Below the pieces are notes generated by a model, which saw only the letters and a list, made by a program, of their open reading frames with translations, was not told the DNA's origin and ran no database searches. The position numbers and the translations under genes are program-made. From positions 1 to 5,232 of the forward strand of contig JAATGD010000037.1 in NCBI GenBank assembly GCA_015654965.1: a stretch of 5,232 bases of DNA. The letters run 5' to 3'. Source of the stretch: Hyphomicrobiales bacterium. GTDB lineage: Bacteria; Pseudomonadota; Alphaproteobacteria; Rhizobiales; Rhizobiaceae. Below, piece after piece: positions 1 through 5,232 of the stretch (positions within the stretch are counted from its first letter, which is position 1; each line of letters begins with the position of its first letter).

Positions 1-921
1 GGCATGTCGCAATGGATCATGTGGGAAATGTCGGCCCTGTTCGAGAATATAGGTACGGTGGAAGACGGCATCACTACGATTGCGCGTGCGCATGAGGTGG
101 TCGATATTCCCAATGCACCCGCCTTGGTTGTCACCAAGGGCGAACTAGATTTCGATGGTATCGGTTTTCACTATGGCAAGGGCAAGGGCGTTCTTGAAAA
201 CCTGTCGCTGAAAATTGCGGCCGGGCAAAAGGTGGGGCTGGTCGGGCGCTCGGGTGCCGGCAAATCCACCTTGGTCAATCTGCTGCTACGGTTCTACGAT
301 CTTGAAAAGGGCCGCATCGTGATCGACGGTCAGGATATAGCCAGGGTCCAGCAGGATTCGCTGCGCGCCAATATCGGCATGGTCACGCAGGATACTTCGC
401 TTCTTCACCGCACCGTGCGTGAGAATATCATGTATGGACGGCCTGATGCGAGTGAGGCCATGTTGCAACAGGCGATTCGTCTGGCGCAAGCCGATCAGTT
501 CGTGCCATTGTTGACTGATCCCAAAGGACGGCGTGGGCTGGAAGCGCATGTGGGCGAGCGCGGTGTCAAATTGTCGGGCGGTCAGCGTCAGCGCATCGCG
601 ATTGCGCGCGTGATGCTGAAAGATGCGCCGATTCTCATTCTGGACGAGGCCACTTCGGCGCTTGACTCCGAGGTCGAAGCAGCCATTCAGGACAGTCTCA
701 ATACACTTATGGAAGGCAAGACGGTGATCGCGATCGCCCATCGCCTGTCCACCATCGCGGCGCTTGACCGTCTGATCGTGATGGATCAGGGGCGTATCGT
801 CGAGGATGGCACCCATGAGGAACTCGTGGCGCTAGGTGGTATTTATGCCGGTCTCTGGGCGCGGCAATCCGGTGGTTTTCTGGGCTTTGGGGACACGAGC
901 GAGGATATGCCTGCCAAATAG
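1..921 (+). CDS. ABC exporter, C-terminal part with complete ATP-binding domain (5' partial)
   Basis: This is the 3' part of a fused membrane/ATPase half-transporter of the ABC exporter (MsbA/multidrug/lipid) class; it would act in the inner membrane, and its substrate cannot be told from this fragment. The frame is open at the left edge, so the true start lies upstream and the ATG at 4 is internal. Numbering from that ATG, residues 1-30 resemble the end of the last transmembrane helix and the linker. The nucleotide-binding domain follows with every motif intact: Walker A GRSGAGKST (81-89), Q-loop Gln129, VGERG (183-187) just before the LSGGQ signature (190-194), Walker B ILILDE (210-215) with catalytic Glu215, D-loop SALD (218-221) and switch His246. 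The gene ends with TAG and is followed by a strong terminator, so it is transcriptionally separate from the pet genes. Family assignment is secure; the specific role is not. Confidence 0.93.
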   Translation, partial: GMSQWIMWEMSALFENIGTVEDGITTIARAHEVVDIPNAPALVVTKGELDFDGIGFHYGKGKGVLENLSLKIAAGQKVGLVGRSGAGKSTLVNLLLRFYDLEKGRIVIDGQDIARVQQDSLRANIGMVTQDTSLLHRTVRENIMYGRPDASEAMLQQAIRLAQADQFVPLLTDPKGRRGLEAHVGERGVKLSGGQRQRIAIARVMLKDAPILILDEATSALDSEVEAAIQDSLNTLMEGKTVIAIAHRLSTIAALDRLIVMDQGRIVEDGTHEELVALGGIYAGLWARQSGGFLGFGDTSEDMPAK

Positions 922-940
922 GTCCGGTGCTTTCTGCATT

Positions 941-955
941 ACCTGCCGAGCAGGT
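941..955 (+). repeat. Small inverted repeat downstream of ABC gene
   Basis: Perfect 6-base arms ACCTGC (941-946) and GCAGGT (950-955) are separated by the 3-base loop CGA. It lies 19 bases after the ABC gene stop and 12 bases before the main terminator. There is no T-run after it, so alone it is not a typical terminator; it could protect the 3' end of the transcript or be chance. Confidence 0.4.
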
Positions 956-967
956 CTGTTGCGCTCC

Positions 968-996
968 GGCGGCCCGTTTGAACGGGCCGCCTTTTT
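968..996 (+). terminator. Rho-independent terminator of the ABC exporter gene
   Basis: A GC-rich stem has arms GGCGGCCCG (968-976) and CGGGCCGCC (983-991). It can extend by one T-A pair, leaving a 4-base loop, and is followed at once by five T residues (992-996). It sits 46 bases after the ABC gene stop and separates that gene from the petABC operon. Confidence 0.9.
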
Positions 997-1065
997 GTTA
1001 TCTTTGCGCTGAAATTCACCGGCAAATGCGCCTGCGACATGGTGCCGTCATAGGCCCTTGGTGTC

Positions 1066-1094
1066 TGGACAAGCGATTTTTACACGCCTAAATC
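1066..1094 (+). promoter_or_regulatory. Candidate petABC promoter (weak)
   Basis: TGGACA (1066-1071) matches the -35 consensus at 5 of 6 bases. A 17-base spacer separates it from TAAATC (1089-1094), which matches the -10 consensus at only 3 of 6. It lies in the only gap upstream of petA and downstream of a terminator, so a promoter is expected somewhere here, but this exact placement is tentative. If right, it would give a 5' leader of about 110 bases that includes the inverted repeat at 1128-1157. Confidence 0.3.
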
Positions 1095-1127
1095 GGATAG
1101 TGGAACAGAGGGAAATTCGTCCTGCAA

Positions 1128-1157
1128 GCACTTGCGGGAGCGCTTTCGCGCAAGTGC
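1128..1157 (+). repeat. Inverted repeat / hairpin in petA leader
   Basis: Perfect 9-base arms GCACTTGCG (1128-1136) and CGCAAGTGC (1149-1157) flank a 12-base loop that contains the palindrome AGCGCT (1139-1144). The left arm can also pair with the GCAAG just upstream (1124-1128), so two alternative foldings are possible. There is no T-run, so it is not a standard terminator. It could be an RNA hairpin in the petABC leader or an operator. No regulator family is recognised from the sequence. Confidence 0.55.
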
Positions 1158-1182
1158 GAATGAGGACGAGGGGAGAATTCAA

Positions 1183-1236
1183 TTGAACATGCAGTTTAAA
1201 AGGGAGCTGGCACGTGAGCGCACACGACACGGCTGA
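1183..1236 (+). CDS. Possible 17-codon leader ORF overlapping petA start (speculative)
   Basis: A short frame starts at TTG (1183), or at ATG (1189), and ends with TGA at 1234-1236, overlapping the first 23 bases of petA in another frame. GAGGGGAG (1168-1175) lies 7 bases before the TTG and is otherwise an unused Shine-Dalgarno-like sequence. The peptide would be basic (MNMQFKRELARERTRHG) and resembles nothing I know. It may be chance; if translated, it could couple or interfere with petA initiation. Confidence 0.2.
   Translation: MNMQFKRELARERTRHG
1201..1206 (+). promoter_or_regulatory. Ribosome-binding site of petA (GTG start)
   Basis: AGGGAG lies 7 bases before the GTG at 1214. This decides the start: petA's frame has a TGA stop at 1184-1186, and no other start codon occurs between that stop and 1214. 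Confidence 0.85.
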
Positions 1237-1777
1237 GCCGACACGACGTGATTTTCTCTATATTGCGACGGGAATGGCAGGTGTGGTCGGTGTAGGCGGG
1301 CTGGCATGGCCGTTTATCGACCAGATGCGGCCCGATGCTTCCACACTTGCCGCGGCTTCCATCGAGGTTGACGTTTCTTCTCTCACGGAAGGCGCTTCGC
1401 TGACCGTGAAATGGCGCGGTAAGCCGGTTTTCATCCGTAACCGTACGGCCAAGGAAGTGGACGATTCCAAGGCCACCGCATTGGGCGATCTGAAGGATCA
1501 GAACGCGCGCAATGCCAATCTCGCATCGGATGCACAAGCCACCGATCTTGCCCGCTCGGCGGGTGAAGGCAAGGAAAACTGGCTCGTCATGCTCGGCGTG
1601 TGCACCCATCTGGGTTGCGTGCCGCTTGGAGAATCCGGCTCCTTCGGCGGCTGGTTCTGCCCCTGCCATGGCTCGACCTATGACACGTCAGGTCGTATCC
1701 GCAGCGGTCCGGCACCGGAAAACATGCACATTCCGCAATTTGCATTCACTTCCGATACGGTCATCAGGATCGGCTGA
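1214..1777 (+). CDS. petA: Ubiquinol-cytochrome c reductase iron-sulfur (Rieske) subunit
   Basis: This is the Rieske [2Fe-2S] protein of the cytochrome bc1 complex. It takes one electron from ubiquinol at the Qo site of cytochrome b and hands it to cytochrome c1 on the periplasmic face. The 187 residues are a usual length for alphaproteobacteria. An N-terminal twin-arginine motif TRRDFLY (10-16) precedes a single membrane anchor (about 17-37), consistent with Tat-dependent insertion of a folded cluster protein. The cluster motifs are CTHLGC (130-135) and CPCHGS (149-154): expected ligands are Cys130, His132, Cys149 and His152, and Cys135 and Cys151 form the usual disulfide. Ser154 and Tyr156 are the residues that tune cluster potential in this family. 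Translation starts at GTG, the only start codon after an in-frame stop at 1184-1186, with AGGGAG 7 bases upstream. It is the first gene of petABC, 23 bases before petB. Also called fbcF. Confidence 0.97.
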   Translation: MSAHDTAEPTRRDFLYIATGMAGVVGVGGLAWPFIDQMRPDASTLAAASIEVDVSSLTEGASLTVKWRGKPVFIRNRTAKEVDDSKATALGDLKDQNARNANLASDAQATDLARSAGEGKENWLVMLGVCTHLGCVPLGESGSFGGWFCPCHGSTYDTSGRIRSGPAPENMHIPQFAFTSDTVIRIG

Positions 1778-1800
1778 AACGGGTCTCGGGGAGAGAAAAC

Positions 1801-3099
1801 ATGAGTGGTGCACACTCCACATATACGCCGACGACCGGCATCGAAAAATGGGTAGACGCGCGGCTTCCCTTGCCACGTCTCGTCTACGATTCTTTCGTGG
1901 CCTATCCGACACCGCGTAACCTCAATTACATGTACACCTTTGGCGGCATTCTGGCTTTTATGCTCGTCTCGCAGCTTCTGACCGGCATCGTTCTTGCGAT
2001 GCATTATGCCGCCGATACCGGCCTCGCGTTCCATTCGGTCGAAAAAATCATGCGTGATGTCAATTCCGGTTGGCTTTTGCGTTATATGCATGCAAACGGC
2101 GCTTCCTTCTTCTTCATCGCTGTTTATCTCCACATTGCCCGCGGTCTCTATTACGGCTCCTACAAGGCGCCGCGCGAACTGCTGTGGATTCTGGGCGTTG
2201 TGATTTTCCTTCTCATGATGGCGACTGCCTTCATGGGGTACGTGTTGCCCTGGGGGCAGATGTCGTTCTGGGGCGCCACGGTCATCACCGGCTTCTTTAC
2301 GGCCTTTCCGGTGATCGGCGAGCCGATCCAGCAACTGTTGCTGGGCGGGTTTGCGGTCGACAATCCGACGCTTAACCGCTTCTTCTCGCTGCATTACCTG
2401 CTGCCGTTCATGATTGCAGGCGTTGTTGTGCTGCATGTGTGGGCGCTGCACGTCACAGGCCAGACCAACCCGACTGGCATTGAAGTCAAATCGGAAACCG
2501 ACACGCTTCCCTTTACGCCCTATGCGACGATCAAGGATGCCTTCGGTGCGCTGGTCTTCTTCATCTTCTTTGCCTATTTCGTCTTCTATATGCCGAATTT
2601 CCTCGGACACCCGGATAATTACATCCCGGCTGACTCGCTGAAAACGCCCGCGCATATCGTGCCTGAATGGTACTTTCTGCCCTTCTACGCGATGTTGCGC
2701 GCCATCACCTTCAATATCGGTCCCATCGATTCCAAGCTTGGCGGCGTTCTGACCATGTTTGGCTCGATCGCCATCCTGTTCGTGGTGCCGTGGCTCGATA
2801 CGTCGAAGGTGCGCTCGGCGGTTTACCGTCCGTGGTTCAAGCTGTTCTTCTGGCTGTTCGTGGTCAATGCCATCTTCCTCGGCTGGCTTGGTTCGCGTCC
2901 GGCAGAAGGCTCCTATGTCTTCATGGCGCAGCTCGGTACGCTTTATTACTTCGCCTTTTTCATAGTCATCATGCCGGTTCTCGGCCTGATCGAAAAGCCG
3001 AAGCGTCTGCCGAACTCGATCACCGAAGCGGTTCTGGAAAAGAGCCATGGCAAGTCCGGGATTGCCCCTGTGGAAATCCCTGCGGACGTCAAGGCCTGA
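1801..3099 (+). CDS. petB: Cytochrome b of the bc1 complex
   Basis: This is the membrane core of complex III; it oxidises ubiquinol at Qo, reduces quinone at Qi and carries hemes bL and bH. Length is 432 residues, normal for the full-length alphaproteobacterial protein and unlike the split b6/subunit IV form. About eight membrane segments are visible: roughly 45-66, 91-116, 127-150, 195-217, 246-266, 312-332, 346-365 and 376-396. Heme ligands are His97 and His111 in the second helix and His198 and His212 in the fourth, each pair 14 apart as expected. The Qo motif PEWY is at 288-291 with Glu289, and the conserved WGATVIT stretch is at 157-163. The ATG follows GGGGAGA (1788-1794) with 6 bases between. 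It is the second gene of the operon and is not fused to cytochrome c1, unlike fbcH of Bradyrhizobium. Nothing is missing. Confidence 0.98.
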   Translation: MSGAHSTYTPTTGIEKWVDARLPLPRLVYDSFVAYPTPRNLNYMYTFGGILAFMLVSQLLTGIVLAMHYAADTGLAFHSVEKIMRDVNSGWLLRYMHANGASFFFIAVYLHIARGLYYGSYKAPRELLWILGVVIFLLMMATAFMGYVLPWGQMSFWGATVITGFFTAFPVIGEPIQQLLLGGFAVDNPTLNRFFSLHYLLPFMIAGVVVLHVWALHVTGQTNPTGIEVKSETDTLPFTPYATIKDAFGALVFFIFFAYFVFYMPNFLGHPDNYIPADSLKTPAHIVPEWYFLPFYAMLRAITFNIGPIDSKLGGVLTMFGSIAILFVVPWLDTSKVRSAVYRPWFKLFFWLFVVNAIFLGWLGSRPAEGSYVFMAQLGTLYYFAFFIVIMPVLGLIEKPKRLPNSITEAVLEKSHGKSGIAPVEIPADVKA

Positions 3100-3113
3100 C
3101 AGCGAGAGAGATG

Positions 3114-3118
3114 AAGGA
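3114..3118 (+). promoter_or_regulatory. Ribosome-binding site of petC
   Basis: AAGGA lies 7 bases before the ATG at 3126. An in-frame ATG at 3111 and GTG at 3120 are alternatives. The ATG at 3111 has a purine-rich stretch directly abutting it, which is too close, and AAGGA is only one base from the GTG. The 3126 start also gives a clean signal peptide. Confidence 0.7.
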
Positions 3119-3125
3119 CGTGACA

Positions 3126-3998
3126 ATGAAAAACATCCTCAAGAATTTCGCTGCCTTGGGACTTGCCCCATTGCTGGCGCTTGGGATTGCCATGGGTGGT
3201 GCCTCGGCTGAGGAAGGTGGAAATGCGGCTGAGCCGGAGCATTTCCCGATCCATCACCCCAAACAGGAAAGCTGGACTTTTTCCGGGCCCTTCGGCACCT
3301 ATGACAAGGGCCAGCTTCAGCGTGGCTTGAAGGTCTATAAGGAAGTCTGTTCGGCCTGCCATTCCATGCAACTGGTGGCTTTCCGTTCATTGGAAGAGCT
3401 GGGCTATTCGCCCGATCAGGTCAAGGCTTTCGCGGCGGAATATGAAGTGCAGGACGGGCCGAATGCGGATGGCGAAATGTTCACCCGCAAGGCCATTCCG
3501 ACGGATTATTTCCCGTCGCCATTTCCGAATACGGCTGCGGCTGCCGCTTCCAACAACGGTGCGGCCCCCCCTGACTTTTCGCTGATTGCCAAGGCGCGTG
3601 CGGTGGAACGTGGTTTCCCGACCTTTATCTTCGACATTTTCACGCAATATGCCGAAGCAGGGCCGGATTACATCCATTCGCTTCTGACGGGCTATAATCA
3701 GCAGCCGCCAGCAGGTATGCATATTCCGGAAGGTACGCATTACAACCCGTATTTCATCGCGGGCAAATCGCTTGCGATGGCACCACCGCTCAGCGATGGG
3801 GCGGTTTCCTATGAAGACGGGTCGCCGGAGACGGTTGACCAATATGCACGCGATGTGGCCACATTCCTGATGTGGGCAGCGGAACCGCATCTTGAACAGC
3901 GCAAGAAGACGGGCTTTCGCGTCATTATCTTCCTGGTTCTGTTTGCGGGACTGGCCTATATCGCCAAACGTTCGATCTGGTCTGGCGTCAAGCACTGA
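3126..3998 (+). CDS. petC: Cytochrome c1 of the bc1 complex
   Basis: Cytochrome c1 accepts electrons from the Rieske protein and passes them to c-type cytochromes; it is periplasmic and anchored by a C-terminal helix. From the ATG at 3126 it has 290 residues. A signal peptide (1-28) has a basic start, a hydrophobic core and a likely cleavage site after ASA (26-28). The heme attachment motif CSACH is at 75-79, with His79 as proximal ligand. Met218 in LAMAPPLSDG (216-225) is the likely sixth ligand. PPDFSLIAKAR (148-158) is a family signature. One membrane helix spans about 264-280, followed by a basic tail. It starts 26 bases after petB and ends the operon before a terminator. The frame stays open upstream into petB back to about 2667, but that stretch encodes nothing cytochrome-like and is not part of the gene. 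A run of seven C (3565-3571) lies inside and the frame reads correctly through it. Also called fbcC. Confidence 0.97.
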   Translation: MKNILKNFAALGLAPLLALGIAMGGASAEEGGNAAEPEHFPIHHPKQESWTFSGPFGTYDKGQLQRGLKVYKEVCSACHSMQLVAFRSLEELGYSPDQVKAFAAEYEVQDGPNADGEMFTRKAIPTDYFPSPFPNTAAAAASNNGAAPPDFSLIAKARAVERGFPTFIFDIFTQYAEAGPDYIHSLLTGYNQQPPAGMHIPEGTHYNPYFIAGKSLAMAPPLSDGAVSYEDGSPETVDQYARDVATFLMWAAEPHLEQRKKTGFRVIIFLVLFAGLAYIAKRSIWSGVKH

Positions 3999-4020
3999 TC
4001 GCACGATCATTCACAGTCAG

Positions 4021-4049
4021 GAAAAGGCGCTTCGGGCGCCTTTTCTTTT
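4021..4049 (+). terminator. Rho-independent terminator of petABC
   Basis: Ten-base arms GAAAAGGCGC (4021-4030) and GCGCCTTTTC (4036-4045) flank the loop TTCGG and are followed by TTTT (4046-4049). It begins 23 bases after the petC stop. The A-run on the left arm means it could also work on the other strand, but the next gene reads the same way. Confidence 0.9.
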
Positions 4050-4186
4050 GTCCACTCACCGGCTTTTTCCGTAACGCTCTTGGAAAAATGGCAAACTCTC
4101 TTGGCGTGGGCGCGATATCATGATTGAAAAGAGCGCATGATAAGGGCGCGTCAAACCCTGACAGGCGCCAGACAATTTCCCAGCAG

Positions 4187-4191
4187 AAAGG
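4187..4191 (+). promoter_or_regulatory. Ribosome-binding site of apt
   Basis: AAAGG lies 7 bases before the ATG at 4199 but only 1 base before the in-frame ATG at 4193. This favours 4199 as the start. Confidence 0.65.
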
Positions 4192-4198
4192 CATGAGT

Positions 4199-4744
4199 AT
4201 GGAATCCGGATTCAAAGCCAGTTTGAAGGATGCCATCCGAACCATCCCGGATTACCCCAAACCCGGTGTGCAGTTCCGCGATGTCACCACACTGATGGGC
4301 GATGCGCAGGCTTTCCGCCGTGCGGTGGATGAGCTGGTCTATCCTTACGCCGGCAACAAGGTGGACAAGGTTGCAGGCATCGAAGCACGCGGGTTTATTC
4401 TGGGGGGCGCTATTGCACACCAGCTGTCATCGGGATTTGTGCCAATCCGCAAAAAAGGCAAGTTGCCGCGCGATACGGTGCGCATTGCCTACAGTCTTGA
4501 ATATGGCATTGATGAAATGGAAATGCATCGCGATGCCATTGAGAAAGGCGAGCGCGTCATTCTGGTGGACGATCTGATTGCAACGGGTGGGACTGCGGAA
4601 GCCGCCGCGAAGCTTTTGCTGCAGATGGGTGCAGAGATTATTGCCGCCTGCTTTGTCATCGATCTGCCGGACCTTGGCGGACGAAAGAGGTTGGAAGCGC
4701 TCGGCGTTCCTGTGCGGACGCTGGTCGCGTTTGAAGGCGATTAG
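4199..4744 (+). CDS. apt: Adenine phosphoribosyltransferase
   Basis: This cytoplasmic purine-salvage enzyme makes AMP and pyrophosphate from adenine and PRPP. The 181 residues from the ATG at 4199 are the usual length and form a type I phosphoribosyltransferase fold. An N-terminal base-binding region contains IPDYPKPGVQFRD (16-28). EARGF is at 62-66, the basic RKKGKLP at 84-90 and LEYG at 100-103 by the flexible loop. The PRPP-binding motif VILVDDLIATGGTA spans 120-133, with the acidic pair Asp124-Asp125 and the phosphate loop ATGGT (128-132). Starts at 4193 (ATG) and 4124 (TTG) are in frame. The chosen one has the best-placed ribosome-binding site and begins MESGF, as I recall for Brucella Apt. 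It is separated from petC by a terminator and 200 bases, so it needs its own promoter, which I could not place. A DJ-1-like gene follows after 21 bases. Confidence 0.96.
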   Translation: MESGFKASLKDAIRTIPDYPKPGVQFRDVTTLMGDAQAFRRAVDELVYPYAGNKVDKVAGIEARGFILGGAIAHQLSSGFVPIRKKGKLPRDTVRIAYSLEYGIDEMEMHRDAIEKGERVILVDDLIATGGTAEAAAKLLLQMGAEIIAACFVIDLPDLGGRKRLEALGVPVRTLVAFEGD

Positions 4745-4765
4745 AAAAAAAGGAAGGGGATTATC

Positions 4766-5232
4766 ATGGCTTTTTCTTTTGGACTTCTGGTTTTCCCCGC
4801 CATCCAACAGCTCGATCTGACAGGGCCCTATGAGGTGTTTTCTTCCGCAGCAGGTACCGAAGTACACCTGATCTGGAAGGACCGCAATCCGGTCCGGTCC
4901 TCATCGGGCCTCGTTTTCGTTCCAACCGTGACATTTGACGATTGCCCGCCGCTTGATGTGATCTGCATACCCGGTGGCGGCGTCAATCCGCTTTTGCACG
5001 ATGAAACGGTTCTCGATTTTGTCCGCAGCCAAGCGCAAAACGTTCAATATATTACCTCTGTCTGCACGGGCGCTCTGGTTCTGGGCGCTGCCGGTCTTCT
5101 CAAGGGCCGCAAGGCAACTACACATTGGAATGCGCTTGATTTTCTCGAAACGCTTGGCGCAATTCCGACCAAGCAGCGTGTAGTCCGTGACGGTAACGTT
5201 ATAACGGCGGGCGGTGTGACGTCGGGTATCGA
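4766..5232 (+). CDS. DJ-1/PfpI-family protein, isonitrile hydratase-like (3' partial)
   Basis: The gene is open at the right edge; 155 codons are present, where isonitrile hydratase (InhA)-type proteins have roughly 230 residues. This is a class I glutamine amidotransferase-like (DJ-1/PfpI) fold. FPAIQQLDLTGPYEVF (10-25) contains Asp17 and Glu23, PGGG is at 69-72 and the nucleophile elbow SVCTGALVLGAAGLL spans 98-112 with Cys100. THWNALDFL (119-127) and GGVTSGI (149-155) are typical of the InhA-like and AraC-type amidotransferase-domain branches. Asp17 and the Cys-Thr pair correspond to residues important in Pseudomonas isonitrile hydratase, by recollection. The start at 4766 follows AAGGGG (4754-4759) with 6 bases between. 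No terminator separates it from apt, 21 bases upstream, so co-transcription is likely. The missing C-terminus decides between a stand-alone enzyme and a regulator with an AraC domain. Substrate unknown. Confidence 0.88.
   Translation, partial: MAFSFGLLVFPAIQQLDLTGPYEVFSSAAGTEVHLIWKDRNPVRSSSGLVFVPTVTFDDCPPLDVICIPGGGVNPLLHDETVLDFVRSQAQNVQYITSVCTGALVLGAAGLLKGRKATTHWNALDFLETLGAIPTKQRVVRDGNVITAGGVTSGI

Noticed and set aside
286..816. Minus-strand open frame opposite the ABC ATP-binding domain
   Set aside because: It is the antisense shadow of a well-conserved ATP-binding domain and has no recognisable domain or ribosome-binding support.
2667..3125. Upstream in-frame extension of petC into petB, suggesting a fusion or overlapping gene
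   Set aside because: The extension is simply open by chance in a GC-rich gene, is Arg/Ser/His-rich and lacks cytochrome features. A signal peptide and a ribosome-binding site mark the true start at 3126.
1678..3126. Long open frame of 482 codons on the minus strand opposite petB
   Set aside because: It is exactly antisense to cytochrome b, which has all its heme ligands and helices. The minus-strand product is a charged, Arg/His/Asp/Glu-rich sequence with no recognisable domain, as expected when a GC-rich hydrophobic gene is read backwards.
3565..3571. Run of seven C in petC as a possible frameshift or phase-variable site
   Set aside because: The reading frame is intact through it and encodes the conserved Ala-Ala-Pro-Pro-Asp stretch; switching off cytochrome c1 this way is not expected. 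It is only a place where sequencing errors may occur.
4116..4121. TATCAT as a -10 element of an apt promoter
   Set aside because: It matches the -10 consensus at 5 of 6 bases, but nothing resembling a -35 element lies 15-19 bases upstream, and a single hexamer is weak evidence.
4124..4198. TTG at 4124 or ATG at 4193 as the start of apt, giving a longer N-terminus
   Set aside because: The ribosome-binding site at 4187-4191 fits only the ATG at 4199, and the 181-residue product has the family's usual length.

Overview
The window looks like a housekeeping segment of a Brucella/Ochrobactrum-type alphaproteobacterial chromosome. The basis is the moderately high GC content, the order Rieske protein - cytochrome b - cytochrome c1 as separate genes, and an adenine phosphoribosyltransferase whose sequence closely matches the 181-residue Brucellaceae form as I recall it. 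No database search was run. All genes read on the + strand.

Layout. (1) Positions 1-921 hold the C-terminal part of an ABC exporter: the end of the membrane domain and a complete nucleotide-binding domain. The gene starts outside the window and is closed by a strong rho-independent terminator at 968-996. (2) The 292-base gap 922-1213 holds that terminator, a smaller hairpin, a weak promoter candidate, a conspicuous inverted repeat and a possible 17-codon leader ORF. (3) petA (1214-1777), petB (1801-3099) and petC (3126-3998) form a tight operon with gaps of 23 and 26 bases, each gene with its own ribosome-binding site, ended by a terminator at 4021-4049. (4) apt (4199-4744) is followed 21 bases later by a DJ-1/PfpI-family gene (4766 onward) that runs off the right edge.

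Function. The three pet products are all the catalytic subunits of the cytochrome bc1 complex (complex III). Cytochrome b carries two b-type hemes and the quinol sites, the Rieske protein carries a [2Fe-2S] cluster, and cytochrome c1 passes electrons to soluble or membrane-bound c-type cytochromes. All expected cofactor ligands are present, so the complex appears intact. apt salvages adenine to AMP. The DJ-1/PfpI gene may be co-transcribed with apt; its substrate cannot be told from sequence.

I found no mobile element, CRISPR array, RNA gene or novel multi-gene system. The modest points of interest are the petA leader (inverted repeat and possible overlapping leader ORF) and the uncharacterised DJ-1-like gene downstream of apt.
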